Below the pieces are notes generated by a model that did no database searches, was not told the DNA's origin, and saw only the letters and a program-made list of their open reading frames with translations. A DNA stretch of 64,000 nt. Origin: Nocardia donostiensis. Its GTDB lineage: Bacteria; Actinomycetota; Actinomycetes; Mycobacteriales; Mycobacteriaceae. Position numbers and translations under genes: made by a program. The first letter of the stretch is position 1, and each line of letters begins with the position of its first letter. This document shows positions 14,543-25,129 of the stretch, piece by piece. The stretch is taken from NCBI RefSeq assembly GCF_002081715.1, contig NZ_MUKP01000002.1, forward strand, positions 62,001 through 126,000, written 5' to 3'.

Positions 14543-14926
14543 TCAGGCGGCCGGTGTGATCTCGATCCCGATGGTGCCCGCTTTGCCGCGGCGCAGGGTG
14601 CTGCCGAGCAGGATCAGCGGCGCGGTCAGCCGGTACTTCTTGCGCAGCAGACGGCGTACGTGTTCGGTGCCCTCGGCGTCGAGGATGCGGCCGGTGCCTT
14701 CCAGCACGTCGCCGTACGGGGTGCCCTTGTAGTTGCAGGGCTGCAGGGTGACCGACGGGTTGCGGCGGAGCCTTTTCACCTTCCAGCTGTCGGTAACGGT
14801 CCAGACGTACAGTTTGCCGCCCTCGGACACCGCCCATACCGGTGTCGGCACCGGTGTGCCGTCCTTCCGGAAGGTGGTCACCAGGACGTAGTCGGCGGTA
14901 CCGACCGCACCGAGCGTGTTACTCAT
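14543..14926 (-). CDS. PPOX-class F420-dependent oxidoreductase
   Basis: A 127-residue split-barrel flavin/deazaflavin-binding protein. ATG at 14926 matches the family N-terminus. Typical features are YVLVTTFRKDGTPVPTPVW, the VTDSWKVKRLRRNPSVTLQPC stretch and the RLLRKKY region. It resembles the mycobacterial Rv2061c-type proteins, which lie near cobN there as here. Small enzymes of this group use F420 (or FMN) to reduce unsaturated substrates. The substrate is unknown. Confidence 0.85.
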   Translation of the reverse strand: MSNTLGAVGTADYVLVTTFRKDGTPVPTPVWAVSEGGKLYVWTVTDSWKVKRLRRNPSVTLQPCNYKGTPYGDVLEGTGRILDAEGTEHVRRLLRKKYRLTAPLILLGSTLRRGKAGTIGIEITPAA

Positions 14927-15018
14927 GGCCAGCAGCCTAGCGAGCGAACCGGCGCCGAGCCTGCCCGCGAAGTACGGCGAAACCGGCTGCACCGCGCAGC
15001 AGCACGGGCCTTCCCTGG

Positions 15019-15576
15019 TCAACGGTCGTCGTCGGCCATCCGGTATTCGCCCGCTTCCAAGCGGCCGAGCACACCGGAGGTCCAGTCGGCGAAGTTGGCG
15101 AAAACGCTGCTCCACAGTTCGAGCAGATCGGTGGCGTGTGGCGGGTCGTAGCGGCCGGGGAAATCGCCGATCATCGCGAGCAGCTCGTCGTGGACGGCCC
15201 GGGTGCGTGTCTGCTGTTCGCGTAGTTTCTCGATGACGTGCTCGCGCGGTAGTGCGTCCATGAAGGCGAGGGCAGCGCCGAACTCCTCCATATCAATACT
15301 GACCAGCGCCTCGTCCATGAGCGTGCGGAATTCGGCTTCCCCGGTTTCGGTCAGTTCGAACAGGGTGCGGCCCGGGCCCTGGGTACTGCCCTCGGTGCCC
15401 AGAGCCCGCAGCTTTCCTTCCTGGGTGAGCTGTTTGAGCGCGTGATAGATGGAGCCTGGTTTGACGTTGGTCCAGGTGTCGGCGCGCCACGACAGCAGTT
15501 CTTGCCGCACCGCATAGCCGTGGATGGGTTGTCGGGTGCGCATGACCCCGAGCACGAGCAGCCGCACCGACGACAT
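15019..15576 (-). CDS. PadR family transcriptional regulator
   Basis: A 185-residue PadR repressor with an N-terminal winged helix (LLVLGVMRTRQPIHGYAVRQEL, WTNVKPGSIYHALKQLTQEGKL) and a C-terminal helical dimerisation region (Vir_act_alpha_C-like, LPREHVIEKLREQQTRT). It is divergent from the glyoxalase-like gene at 15700. The intervening 123 bases hold two copies of a palindrome that probably bind this protein. The gene ends about 90 bases before the PPOX gene on the same strand. The inducer is unknown. Confidence 0.92.
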   Translation of the reverse strand: MSSVRLLVLGVMRTRQPIHGYAVRQELLSWRADTWTNVKPGSIYHALKQLTQEGKLRALGTEGSTQGPGRTLFELTETGEAEFRTLMDEALVSIDMEEFGAALAFMDALPREHVIEKLREQQTRTRAVHDELLAMIGDFPGRYDPPHATDLLELWSSVFANFADWTSGVLGRLEAGEYRMADDDR

Positions 15577-15612
15577 GGGCGCTCCTTCCGTAAGTCCGCC
15601 TCAGCCCATGCT

Positions 15613-15677
15613 AGTCAAACTTGACTTCCGAATCGTCAGCTACCTAACCTTCGGTAGTCAAACTTGACTACCGAAGG
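15613..15677. promoter_or_regulatory. Paired palindromic operator in the PadR/glyoxalase divergent promoter
   Basis: AGTCAA-AC-TTGACT occurs twice, at 15613-15626 and 15656-15669. The second copy is the core of a perfect inverted repeat with 14-bp arms (15648-15661 and 15664-15677, 2-bp spacer). Centres are 43 bp apart, about four helical turns, so two dimers could bind the same face. Position between a PadR gene and its divergent target makes it the likely PadR operator. It differs from the classical ATGT-N8-ACAT PadR site. Confidence 0.8.
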
Positions 15678-15699
15678 CAACCTTCACCGGAGGGTAAAA

Positions 15700-16419
15700 A
15701 TGGGCGATACCGCCGTTCCCGTACTCCCCAGCACCGACCTCGGCCGCACCCTGGATTTCTTCCGGGCGCTCGGCTACACCGTCACCCACGAACAAACCAA
15801 GCCCTATGTCTACGGGGCGATCGAGGCCAACGACTGCGCCCTGCACTTCACCTCCGCCCCCAAGGACGCCCCGGCATCGGATGGCCAGGCAGGCTGCCTG
15901 GTGATGGTGGACGATGTGGCGAGCAGGCATCGCTCCTTCACCGAGGCGCTACGCACCCGCTACGGGAAAGTCCCCGCCTCCGGGCCCGCCCGCATCACCC
16001 GCTTCCGCTCGGGACAGACCCGCTTCAGCGTCATCGACCCGGACGGCAACTGGCTCACCTACATTCAGCGCGACGAACCCGAAGAGCTCGAATACGGCGG
16101 TTCCCGAGAACTCGACGGTTTGGCCAGGGTCATCGACAACGCCCGCATCCTGCGCGAATTCAAGAACGACGACAAGAGCGCGACCCGCGCGCTCGAAGCG
16201 GGCCTGCGCCGCTTCGGCGCCGCAGCCACCACCCTGGACCGGGCCCGCGCCTTGGCCGCGCTGCTCGAACTCGCGGTGGCAACTGAAGATTCCGAAAGAG
16301 CCGCCGCCCGCCGCGCCGACCTTGCCGCGCTCGAGCTCACCGAATCCGAACGCAGCACCCTCACCGAGGAACTCTCCGCAGCCGACGGATTGGCCGAATG
16401 GCTTTCCGGCACCTCGTAA
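15700..16419 (+). CDS. Glyoxalase/bleomycin-resistance (VOC) domain protein with helical C-terminal extension
   Basis: A 239-residue protein. ATG at 15700 follows GGAGGGT. Residues 1-~125 form a VOC fold (VPVLPSTDLGRTLDFFRALGYTV, ending FSVIDPDGNWLTYIQRD) typical of bleomycin-binding or small dioxygenase proteins. Residues ~130-239 are a mostly helical, Ala/Glu/Arg-rich extension not usual in minimal resistance proteins; I do not recognise it as a named domain. It is probably controlled by the divergent PadR. It could bind or modify the compound that PadR senses. Confidence 0.85.
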   Translation: MGDTAVPVLPSTDLGRTLDFFRALGYTVTHEQTKPYVYGAIEANDCALHFTSAPKDAPASDGQAGCLVMVDDVASRHRSFTEALRTRYGKVPASGPARITRFRSGQTRFSVIDPDGNWLTYIQRDEPEELEYGGSRELDGLARVIDNARILREFKNDDKSATRALEAGLRRFGAAATTLDRARALAALLELAVATEDSERAAARRADLAALELTESERSTLTEELSAADGLAEWLSGTS

Positions 16420-16473
16420 CGCGGAGCAGGGTCCCCGCGAGCGGCGCGATATCCAGCAGCAGCGGCGCAGCGC

Positions 16474-17241
16474 TCAGGCCGCGGTCAGTACCGATGGGCC
16501 GTCCTCGGTGATGGCGACGGTGTGTTCGGAGTGCGCGGTGCGGGAACCATCTGCAGAACGAATGGTCCAGCCGTCCTCGGGATCGGTGATTATCCGGTCG
16601 GTGGTGCGGGCGAACCAGGGTTCGATGGCGATGGTCAGGCCTGGGCGCAGCAGGTAACCGCGCCCAGCCCGGCCCGCGTTGGGTACGTGCGGGTCTTCGT
16701 GCATGGTGCGGCCGAGTCCGTGGCCGCCGAATTCGGTGTTCACCGGATAGCCGTAATCGCGGGCCACCGTGTAGATCGCTGCCGAGATATCCCCCATCCG
16801 GTTCCCCGGCAGCGCCACCTCGATCGCCGCGGCAAGCGCTTCCTCGGTGGCGCGCACCAGCCGCAGATCCTCGGGCGCGGCGGTCCCGACGACGACCGTG
16901 GTCGCGGCGTCGGCCACCCAGCTGTCGATCGAGAGCGCCAGGTCCATACTCAGCACATCTCCGTCGCGCAACGCGTAGTCGAACGGAAGCCCATGCAGCA
17001 CCGCGTCGTTCACCGACAGGCAAACGGTGTTGCGGAACGGCCCGCGACCGAACGACGGCGCATAGTCCCAGTAACACGACTGCGCGCCGCGCGCGGAGAT
17101 CCGTTCCCGCACACCCTGTTCCAACTCCAGCAGGTTCACCCCCACCGCCGCCCGTTCGCGCAGCTCCGCCAGGATCTGCGCGACGAACCTGCCCGCGACT
17201 CGCATTCGCTCGATCTCCGCGGGCGTTTTCAACTCCACCAT
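16474..17241 (-). CDS. map: Type I methionine aminopeptidase
   Basis: A 255-residue M24A peptidase that removes the initiator methionine. ATG at 17241 has AGGAGG nearby. Metal ligands of the family are visible: Asp in SMDLALSIDSW, Asp in VADAATTVV, His in GGHGLGRTMHEDPHVP, Glu in AIEPWF and Glu in HSEHTVAI. It lacks the SH3-binding N-terminal extension of some mycobacterial enzymes. It is divergent from a small XRE regulator across a palindrome and is probably a specialised second map gene. The target could be a specific protein set or a stress response; this is inference. Confidence 0.93.
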   Translation of the reverse strand: MVELKTPAEIERMRVAGRFVAQILAELRERAAVGVNLLELEQGVRERISARGAQSCYWDYAPSFGRGPFRNTVCLSVNDAVLHGLPFDYALRDGDVLSMDLALSIDSWVADAATTVVVGTAAPEDLRLVRATEEALAAAIEVALPGNRMGDISAAIYTVARDYGYPVNTEFGGHGLGRTMHEDPHVPNAGRAGRGYLLRPGLTIAIEPWFARTTDRIITDPEDGWTIRSADGSRTAHSEHTVAITEDGPSVLTAA

Positions 17242-17270
17242 CACAACCTCCTCAGAACAGTATCGGCATT

Positions 17271-17300
17271 TTAATACCATCTTGTGGTATTTAAATACCA
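17271..17300. promoter_or_regulatory. Palindromic operator between map and the XRE regulator
   Basis: TGGTATTTAAATACCA at 17285-17300 is a perfect 16-bp palindrome. A further half-site (TTAATACCA, 17271-17279) lies just to the left, giving three TACCA/TGGTA half-sites in 30 bases. The segment is unusually AT-rich for this genome. It overlaps the promoter region of both divergent genes, so it is the probable autoregulatory site of the XRE protein. Confidence 0.75.
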
Positions 17301-17317
17301 GCCGTAGGCTGTGCCGC

Positions 17318-17581
17318 ATGGTTCGACTGCCACTCACCCCCGCCCAGATCGAGGCAGGCCGCCGCCTCGGCGCCCGGCTCAGGGAAGCACGCGGTAGCCG
17401 CGACCTGGGCGAGGTCGCGCGAGCCGCCAATATCTCCCCCGAGACCCTGCGCAAGATCGAAACCGGCCGGCTCCCCTCCCCTGCCTTCGGCACCGTGGTT
17501 CTGCTGAGCCAGGTCCTCGACCTACCACTGCAGGAACTCGCCGACGTATGGCAGGCGCCCGGCCTCGCCGCATCGGCCTGA
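17318..17581 (+). CDS. Small XRE-family helix-turn-helix regulator
   Basis: An 87-residue single-domain DNA-binding protein from ATG at 17318. The helix-turn-helix spans about residues 15-75 (LGARLREARGSRDLGEVARAANISPETLRKIETGRLPSPAF). It is divergent from map, with 76 bases between their starts, and probably represses both genes through the palindrome there. The XRE-map pairing recalls a regulator-effector module. A toxin-antitoxin role is not supported by anything visible. Confidence 0.88.
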   Translation: MVRLPLTPAQIEAGRRLGARLREARGSRDLGEVARAANISPETLRKIETGRLPSPAFGTVVLLSQVLDLPLQELADVWQAPGLAASA

Positions 17582-17709
17582 CCAGCAGTTACGTCGGCCT
17601 CCCCGGAGATGCGCCGTCGGCCCGGCCGGGTGAGCCGCTGCACGGCGGGGCAGACTCGAGCGCATCCGATACCGGCGCTCGGGCACTTGCCGAGCGAGAT
17701 ACGCCCGCG

Positions 17710-18669
17710 TCAGGCGGCCAGTCCGGAAGGCAACCGTAGCTGCGCCAATACCGCCCGATGATCCGAACCAGGAATAACCAAGGTACTCACCCGTTCCGCG
17801 CTCCCGCCAGCCACCAGCACATGATCGATCGCGATCACCGGGCCCCACGGCCGATCCGCCGGATAGGTGGGCAGGATGCCTGCGCCCGCGAGATCGGCTG
17901 CGGCGGAGAAATTTCCGCCCAGCAGGTTACGGAACGCGGCGTGATCGCCGGTCGCATTGAAGTCGGCGCCGACGATCGCGGTGCCGTGTTCCCCGCCGAG
18001 GATTCCGTGGATGCGGCGCATCTCCGCACCCCAGATCGCGCTGTCGGCAGTCGGTGGGAGCGGATGGAAGGCATACACGGTGACCGCGCCGAGTTCTGGG
18101 AGGTCGACGGTTGCGGCCAGATTGTTCAGCACGAAGCCGTCGAATTTCCGGTTGTCCCGCAACGGGAAGCGGCTGTAGATGCCGGTACCGCCACCACCGG
18201 CCACCGGTTCCACATATCGGTACGGCAGCAACGTGTCCAGCCCTGCCGCGGACAATCGCGCCAACGCATCAGGGGTCAACTCGTTCAAGGTCAGCACGTC
18301 GACCTCGTTGTCACGTACCGCGCCGACCACCGCCGCGGCATCCGCCTCGCCGAACAGCAGATTCGCTTGCAGCACGGTGACTTCTGTCCCCGTGGCGGCC
18401 CGGCCGTCCGGGACGAAGAGCGGCACCTGCACCCACAGCGCCGCCACGACCACGACAACAGCCGCCGCTGCGCTACGCCAGCCCCGCGCGAGCAGGAACA
18501 ACAGCAGCCCGGCCACCGCCCCGACCATCAGATACGAAGCCCCCGCGGCAAGTAACACCAACTCTCGGCGCTGCCACCCACCCGTATACAGCGCGATTCC
18601 GAGCACCCCTGCCGTCAGGGCACACCACCCCAGCCCGAGCAGAACCCGGCTCACCCACACACGTGTCAT
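17710..18669 (-). CDS. Membrane-anchored endonuclease/exonuclease/phosphatase (EEP) family protein
   Basis: A 319-residue protein. Three hydrophobic segments fill the first ~90 residues (VLLGLGWCALTAGVLGIALY, LLAAGASYLMVGAVAGLLLFLLA, AAAAVVVVVAALWVQVPLF). They anchor an EEP domain with the family motifs VLQANLLFG, LTLNELTP, VYAFHPLPP, GADFNATGDH and IDHVLV...SDHRAVLA. Similar proteins act on phosphodiesters or phospholipids at the cell surface. The precise substrate is not predictable. It has no obvious operon partner. Confidence 0.88.
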   Translation of the reverse strand: MTRVWVSRVLLGLGWCALTAGVLGIALYTGGWQRRELVLLAAGASYLMVGAVAGLLLFLLARGWRSAAAAVVVVVAALWVQVPLFVPDGRAATGTEVTVLQANLLFGEADAAAVVGAVRDNEVDVLTLNELTPDALARLSAAGLDTLLPYRYVEPVAGGGGTGIYSRFPLRDNRKFDGFVLNNLAATVDLPELGAVTVYAFHPLPPTADSAIWGAEMRRIHGILGGEHGTAIVGADFNATGDHAAFRNLLGGNFSAAADLAGAGILPTYPADRPWGPVIAIDHVLVAGGSAERVSTLVIPGSDHRAVLAQLRLPSGLAA

Positions 18670-18789
18670 AACCGCACCCTATGTGCTCGCCTCGACGGGC
18701 CTCGGTGGGAATCCCACCGACCGGCCGAGCACTCACGCCGGTGAGCAGCACCGGCTCCGATTCGGCATCCGAGCTCGCACCGACGCCCG

Positions 18790-18918
18790 GTACCAGCAGA
18801 ACGCGCCGCAGCCCTCGCACCCTGGCTCGGCTACTACAACTCTCGACGCCGCCACAGTGCCCTCGCACGGTCGCCCACCCATCACCCGGCTGCCACCAAC
18901 CTGACGGCCGGGTACAAC
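18790..18918 (+). pseudogene. 3' remnant of an IS transposase (DDE integrase core)
   Basis: Frame starting at 18790 reads 43 residues including ALAPWLGYYNSRRRHSAL and end TNLTAGYN, the characteristic C-terminus of IS481/IS3-like integrase-type transposases. No DDE catalytic core, start codon or terminal inverted repeats are visible around it. It is a decayed scar of an insertion. The rest of the 480-base gap (18670-19152) shows no supported gene. Confidence 0.6.
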
Positions 18919-19152
18919 CAGGGCACTTCCTGCAATCATCACCCACCTCGGTCAGTGGCGGTTCCGAAGAAACGGATCACAGCCCAGACCGAACAAGACG
19001 AACCAGTCGCCCGGCCGGAGAAACCCACGCCCGGCCAGCACACGAGTCACCCATCGAGCAAAGGTGTGTTCCGGGCGAAGTGGACGCGGCCCAGTGGGGT
19101 TCCGCGAGGTGCCGTCCGGCGCGCCGGGCGTGTGGATGTGTCGCCAGGCCGT

Positions 19153-19476
19153 TCAGCTCGGCGTCCCCGCACCATCGGCGCTCGGCCGGTCCTGCCGCTG
19201 TCCGACGACGAGAGCGGTGGCGGCCGCGAACGCGGCGGCATGTCCGGCGAGAGCGAGCACCCACCCGGTGCCGAGGACGACGTCGACCAGCGCACCGGCG
19301 ATGGCGCCCGCGGCGAACCCGAGCCACGCACCGACGATGCCGAGCAGCAGTGAACGGCCTACCGGCGTTCGACGGAGGGACACGACCACGACAGCGCCCA
19401 CGAAACCGAGGACGGTGACCGACACGATTGGCATCAACATACCGCCAACGATCCGCGCACCGACCGGCACGCGCAT
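19153..19476 (-). CDS. Small membrane protein of unknown function
   Basis: A 107-residue protein with three predicted hydrophobic segments (MPIVSVTVLGFVGAVVVV, LLLGIVGAWLGFAAGAIAGALVDVVLG, VLALAGHAAAFAAATALVVG) and a short polar C-terminal tail. The start may be ATG 19476 or an ATG about 13 codons later (MLMPIVS). I do not recognise a family. It lies 127 bases downstream of cobN on the same strand and may be in its transcript. Confidence 0.6.
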   Translation of the reverse strand: MRVPVGARIVGGMLMPIVSVTVLGFVGAVVVVSLRRTPVGRSLLLGIVGAWLGFAAGAIAGALVDVVLGTGWVLALAGHAAAFAAATALVVGQRQDRPSADGAGTPS

Positions 19477-19603
19477 CGGGGTAACCCCTGATCAGTGCCC
19501 TGATTGTGCGAAACGACGCGACCGGACCGAGGCCACGCCGCTCACTCGTCGGCACGCGGAGTCGGGCCGAAGGCCGAGGTGCGGTGCCGGATGCCCCGGC
19601 CGC

Positions 19604-23176
<3,573 letters not shown>

Positions 23177-23207
23177 AGGTAATGGCCTTCCTCGGGTGAC
23201 GCGCCCT

Positions 23208-23315
23208 ACGATGGTGTGCTGCTCGCCGGTGAGGGTCTGGCTGTGTCAGTGGCGCGACCGCACCGGAGTTCCACCGGTTTCCTCGTCGCCCGTCGAGCAC
23301 CCGGAATCTACCGCG
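23208..23315 (-). promoter_or_regulatory. Cobalamin riboswitch upstream of cobN
   Basis: Read on the minus strand, the leader carries GATTCCGGGTGCTCG, then GAGGAAACCGGTGGAACTCC, then GCGCCACTG, and ends in the B12-box-like AGCCAGACCC. These occur in the order and spacing of the AdoCbl aptamer core. The 3' end lies roughly 30-40 bases before the cobN GTG. This favours control of translation initiation over long-range termination. Boundaries are approximate because the peripheral helices were not modelled. Confidence 0.82.
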
Positions 23316-23562
23316 ACCGGCCACAGCGCGCGGACCCACCCCGGGAAGCGCCCGGAACCACCCCCGGTTCGGCGATTCCCATGGCAGCGGGCTCCCGGAG
23401 CCGGGCGCAGGGAGCCGCAGATCCCTCATCACCAACACCGTCTCATGGTGCGGCTCGACGTCGGTCAGCCGATACCTGCCCTGCCGTCCCCCCGGAAGCA
23501 AAGTTTGCTTGTTATTAACCAAACCTTCCGCCGAGCCCGATGGAGTAATTTAGAGGATTCTC

Positions 23563-23591
23563 TTGCTAGAAAAGTGGACGCTTGATATGTT
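23563..23591 (+). promoter_or_regulatory. Candidate promoter of the small-peptide operon
   Basis: TTGCTA (23563-23568) and TATGTT (23586-23591) are separated by exactly 17 bases in a conspicuously AT-rich stretch. Each hexamer matches four of six consensus bases. It would give a leader of roughly 90 bases before the first peptide gene. The rest of 23316-23562 shows no supported gene. Confidence 0.5.
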
Positions 23592-23686
23592 GCGTGCGTC
23601 ACTACCGGTCGACACGGTCGTGACCTCCCTCCCGGACCTCGTATCGACGACCGGGAGGCGACACACTTCCACTGAAGGAGATTCAC

Positions 23687-23800
23687 ATGGGTTCGATGGG
23701 CGATCTGCTCGGCGCGTTGATTCCGGCCCTCGGTTCGGCTGTCGCAGGCGATGGTCTTTTCGATGTTTTCCTCGGTTCACTCGAGTCCATCATCCGCTGA
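23687..23800 (+). CDS. Small hydrophobic peptide 1, PorA/PorH-like candidate
   Basis: A 37-residue gene with AAGGAG 6-7 nt before its ATG. The sequence opens MGSMGDLLGALIPALGS and ends LGSLESIIR. It is rich in Gly, Leu and Ser, net acidic, cysteine-free, has no cleavable signal peptide, and could form an amphipathic helix. It shares the MGSxxDxLG start with the next gene. I know no exact family. Size, composition, tandem arrangement and the mycolyltransferase downstream recall corynebacterial PorA and PorH, short secreted peptides without signal sequences that are O-mycoloylated on serine. Candidate serines are 3, 17, 31 and 34. Homology is not demonstrated. Confidence 0.72.
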   Translation: MGSMGDLLGALIPALGSAVAGDGLFDVFLGSLESIIR

Positions 23801-23878
23801 GCGGACACCAGCCAATATTTCTATATTCCGGAATTCGCATCCAGATTTCCGACGAACACGTAAAACAAGGAGAAACAC

Positions 23879-23995
23879 ATGGGATCTCTCATTGACATTC
23901 TGGGCATGGGAACCGCCAGCCTCGGCACCATCGGCACCAATCTGGTGAATGCGTTGGTCTCCCTCAGTGGAGGAACGCCCGGGGCAGGCAAATAG
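23879..23995 (+). CDS. Small hydrophobic peptide 2, PorA/PorH-like candidate
   Basis: A 38-residue gene whose ATG follows AAGGAGAAACAC, an excellent ribosome-binding site. It opens MGSLIDILGMGTASLGTIG and ends in a flexible SGGTPGAGK tail. It has no signal peptide, no cysteine and near-zero net charge. The shared start MGS(M/L)xD(L/I)LG and similar length suggest it arose by duplication from peptide 1, 78 bases upstream. PorA/PorH need each other to form a channel, so a hetero-oligomer with peptide 1 is a reasonable hypothesis. Serines 3, 15, 28 and 30 are possible acylation sites. Confidence 0.72.
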   Translation: MGSLIDILGMGTASLGTIGTNLVNALVSLSGGTPGAGK

Positions 23996-24011
23996 TCCCG
24001 ACGACCATTAG

Positions 24012-24044
24012 TGGGGGTCCGCCTGATTCGCGGGTGGGCCCCCA
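24012..24044 (+). terminator. Stem-loop between the peptide genes and the mycolyltransferase
   Basis: A 12-bp stem (24012-24023 with 24033-24044, two G-U pairs) closes a 9-base loop and is not followed by a T-run. It sits 16 bases after the peptide 2 stop and 33 bases before the mycolyltransferase start. It may be a leaky terminator or an mRNA-stabilising 3' end that keeps peptide expression above enzyme expression. Confidence 0.55.
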
Positions 24045-24077
24045 TAGTTATGCGAGCAGCTACAGGCGTACGAATCC

Positions 24078-25106
24078 ATGAATTCTCAGATGCGGGGTAG
24101 CGTGCGCCCCGCGATATCCGTTCTCGTATTGGCGGCACTGCTGGTCCTGAGCGGGGCGCCGCATACCGCCGCCGAGCCCGGTGCCCACGTGGCCAGCCGC
24201 ACTCCCGGATCCGGGCAGTCGGTCGAGATCTCTGTCTACTCACCGTCGATGAATCGCAATATTCCCCTCCAGGTGCTGCGGCCCGCCGAGACCGGGATCC
24301 CGGCTCCCACCCTGTATCTGCTGAACGGAGCGGGCGGTGGCGAGGACAGCGCAACCTGGCCCGCGCAGACCGATGTGGCCGAGTTCTTCGCGGATAAGCA
24401 CGTCAATGTCGTGATTCCGCTGGAAGGCGCCTTCAGCTACTACACCGATTGGCAGCACCCGGATGAGGGCCTGGCCGAGACCCTGGAAAACAACGGGCGC
24501 AATATGTGGGCGACATTCCTCACCGAGGAGCTGCCGCCACTGATCGATGCGACGTTCGGCACGACCGGCGCGAACGCGCTCGCCGGCATCTCGATGGCCG
24601 CGACTTCGGTACTCGACCTCACGATTCGCGCCCCCGAGCTGTACCGCGCCGCCGCCGCGTACAGCGGTTGCGCGATGACCAGCGACCCACTGGGGCAGAC
24701 TTTCGTCACACTGGTCATCAGTCTGGGCGGCGGCGACCCGGAGAACATGTGGGGCCCCACCGGTGGCGAGGGATGGCGGCAGCGCGATCCCTACCTCCAA
24801 GCGCACCGGCTGCCCGATATTCCGATGTACATCTCCAGCGGCACCGGGCTTCCCGGAAGGTATGACACCCTCGACAATCCGCGGCTGAACGACGACAACA
24901 AGAAACTGTGGAACCAGATTCTGGTGGGCGGTGGGATCGAAGCCGTGACCGACTATTGCACGCGCGCACTCGCGCGGCGCACGCAGGAACTCGGCCGGAC
25001 CAACATCGTCTACGACATCCGTCCGACCGGTACGCACTCCTGGGGTTATTGGGAAAGCGACCTGCACCGGTCGTGGCCGCTTCTGGCGGCGGCGATGGGA
25101 GTGTGA
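24078..25106 (+). CDS. Secreted mycolyltransferase, antigen 85 / MytC type
   Basis: A 342-residue alpha/beta-hydrolase with a Sec signal peptide (hydrophobic core VLVLAALLVLSG, cleavage near residue 32). The nucleophile is Ser172 in GISMAATS, the family GxSM motif; the catalytic His is His320 in THSWGYW, very like the HSW-YW of antigen 85 enzymes. Such enzymes move mycoloyl groups from trehalose monomycolate to arabinogalactan, trehalose or, for corynebacterial MytC, to serines of small porins. It directly follows the two small-peptide genes, which suggests those peptides as acceptors. Its own ribosome-binding site is weak, so it may be made in smaller amounts. Confidence 0.88.
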   Translation: MNSQMRGSVRPAISVLVLAALLVLSGAPHTAAEPGAHVASRTPGSGQSVEISVYSPSMNRNIPLQVLRPAETGIPAPTLYLLNGAGGGEDSATWPAQTDVAEFFADKHVNVVIPLEGAFSYYTDWQHPDEGLAETLENNGRNMWATFLTEELPPLIDATFGTTGANALAGISMAATSVLDLTIRAPELYRAAAAYSGCAMTSDPLGQTFVTLVISLGGGDPENMWGPTGGEGWRQRDPYLQAHRLPDIPMYISSGTGLPGRYDTLDNPRLNDDNKKLWNQILVGGGIEAVTDYCTRALARRTQELGRTNIVYDIRPTGTHSWGYWESDLHRSWPLLAAAMGV

Positions 25107-25129
25107 GGCGGTTTCCGCAGGCGGCGCGG

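Noticed and set aside
17271..17581. XRE-map pair as a toxin-antitoxin system
   Set aside because: Map is a normal-length enzyme with all metal ligands, and the regulator is divergent rather than co-transcribed. Nothing indicates toxicity.
18955..19353. Plus-strand frame beginning AVPKKRITAQ, reminiscent of ribosomal protein L32
   Set aside because: Only the first few residues resemble L32. The rest is Arg/Pro/Gly-rich and lies antisense to the membrane-protein gene, with no conserved L32 core.
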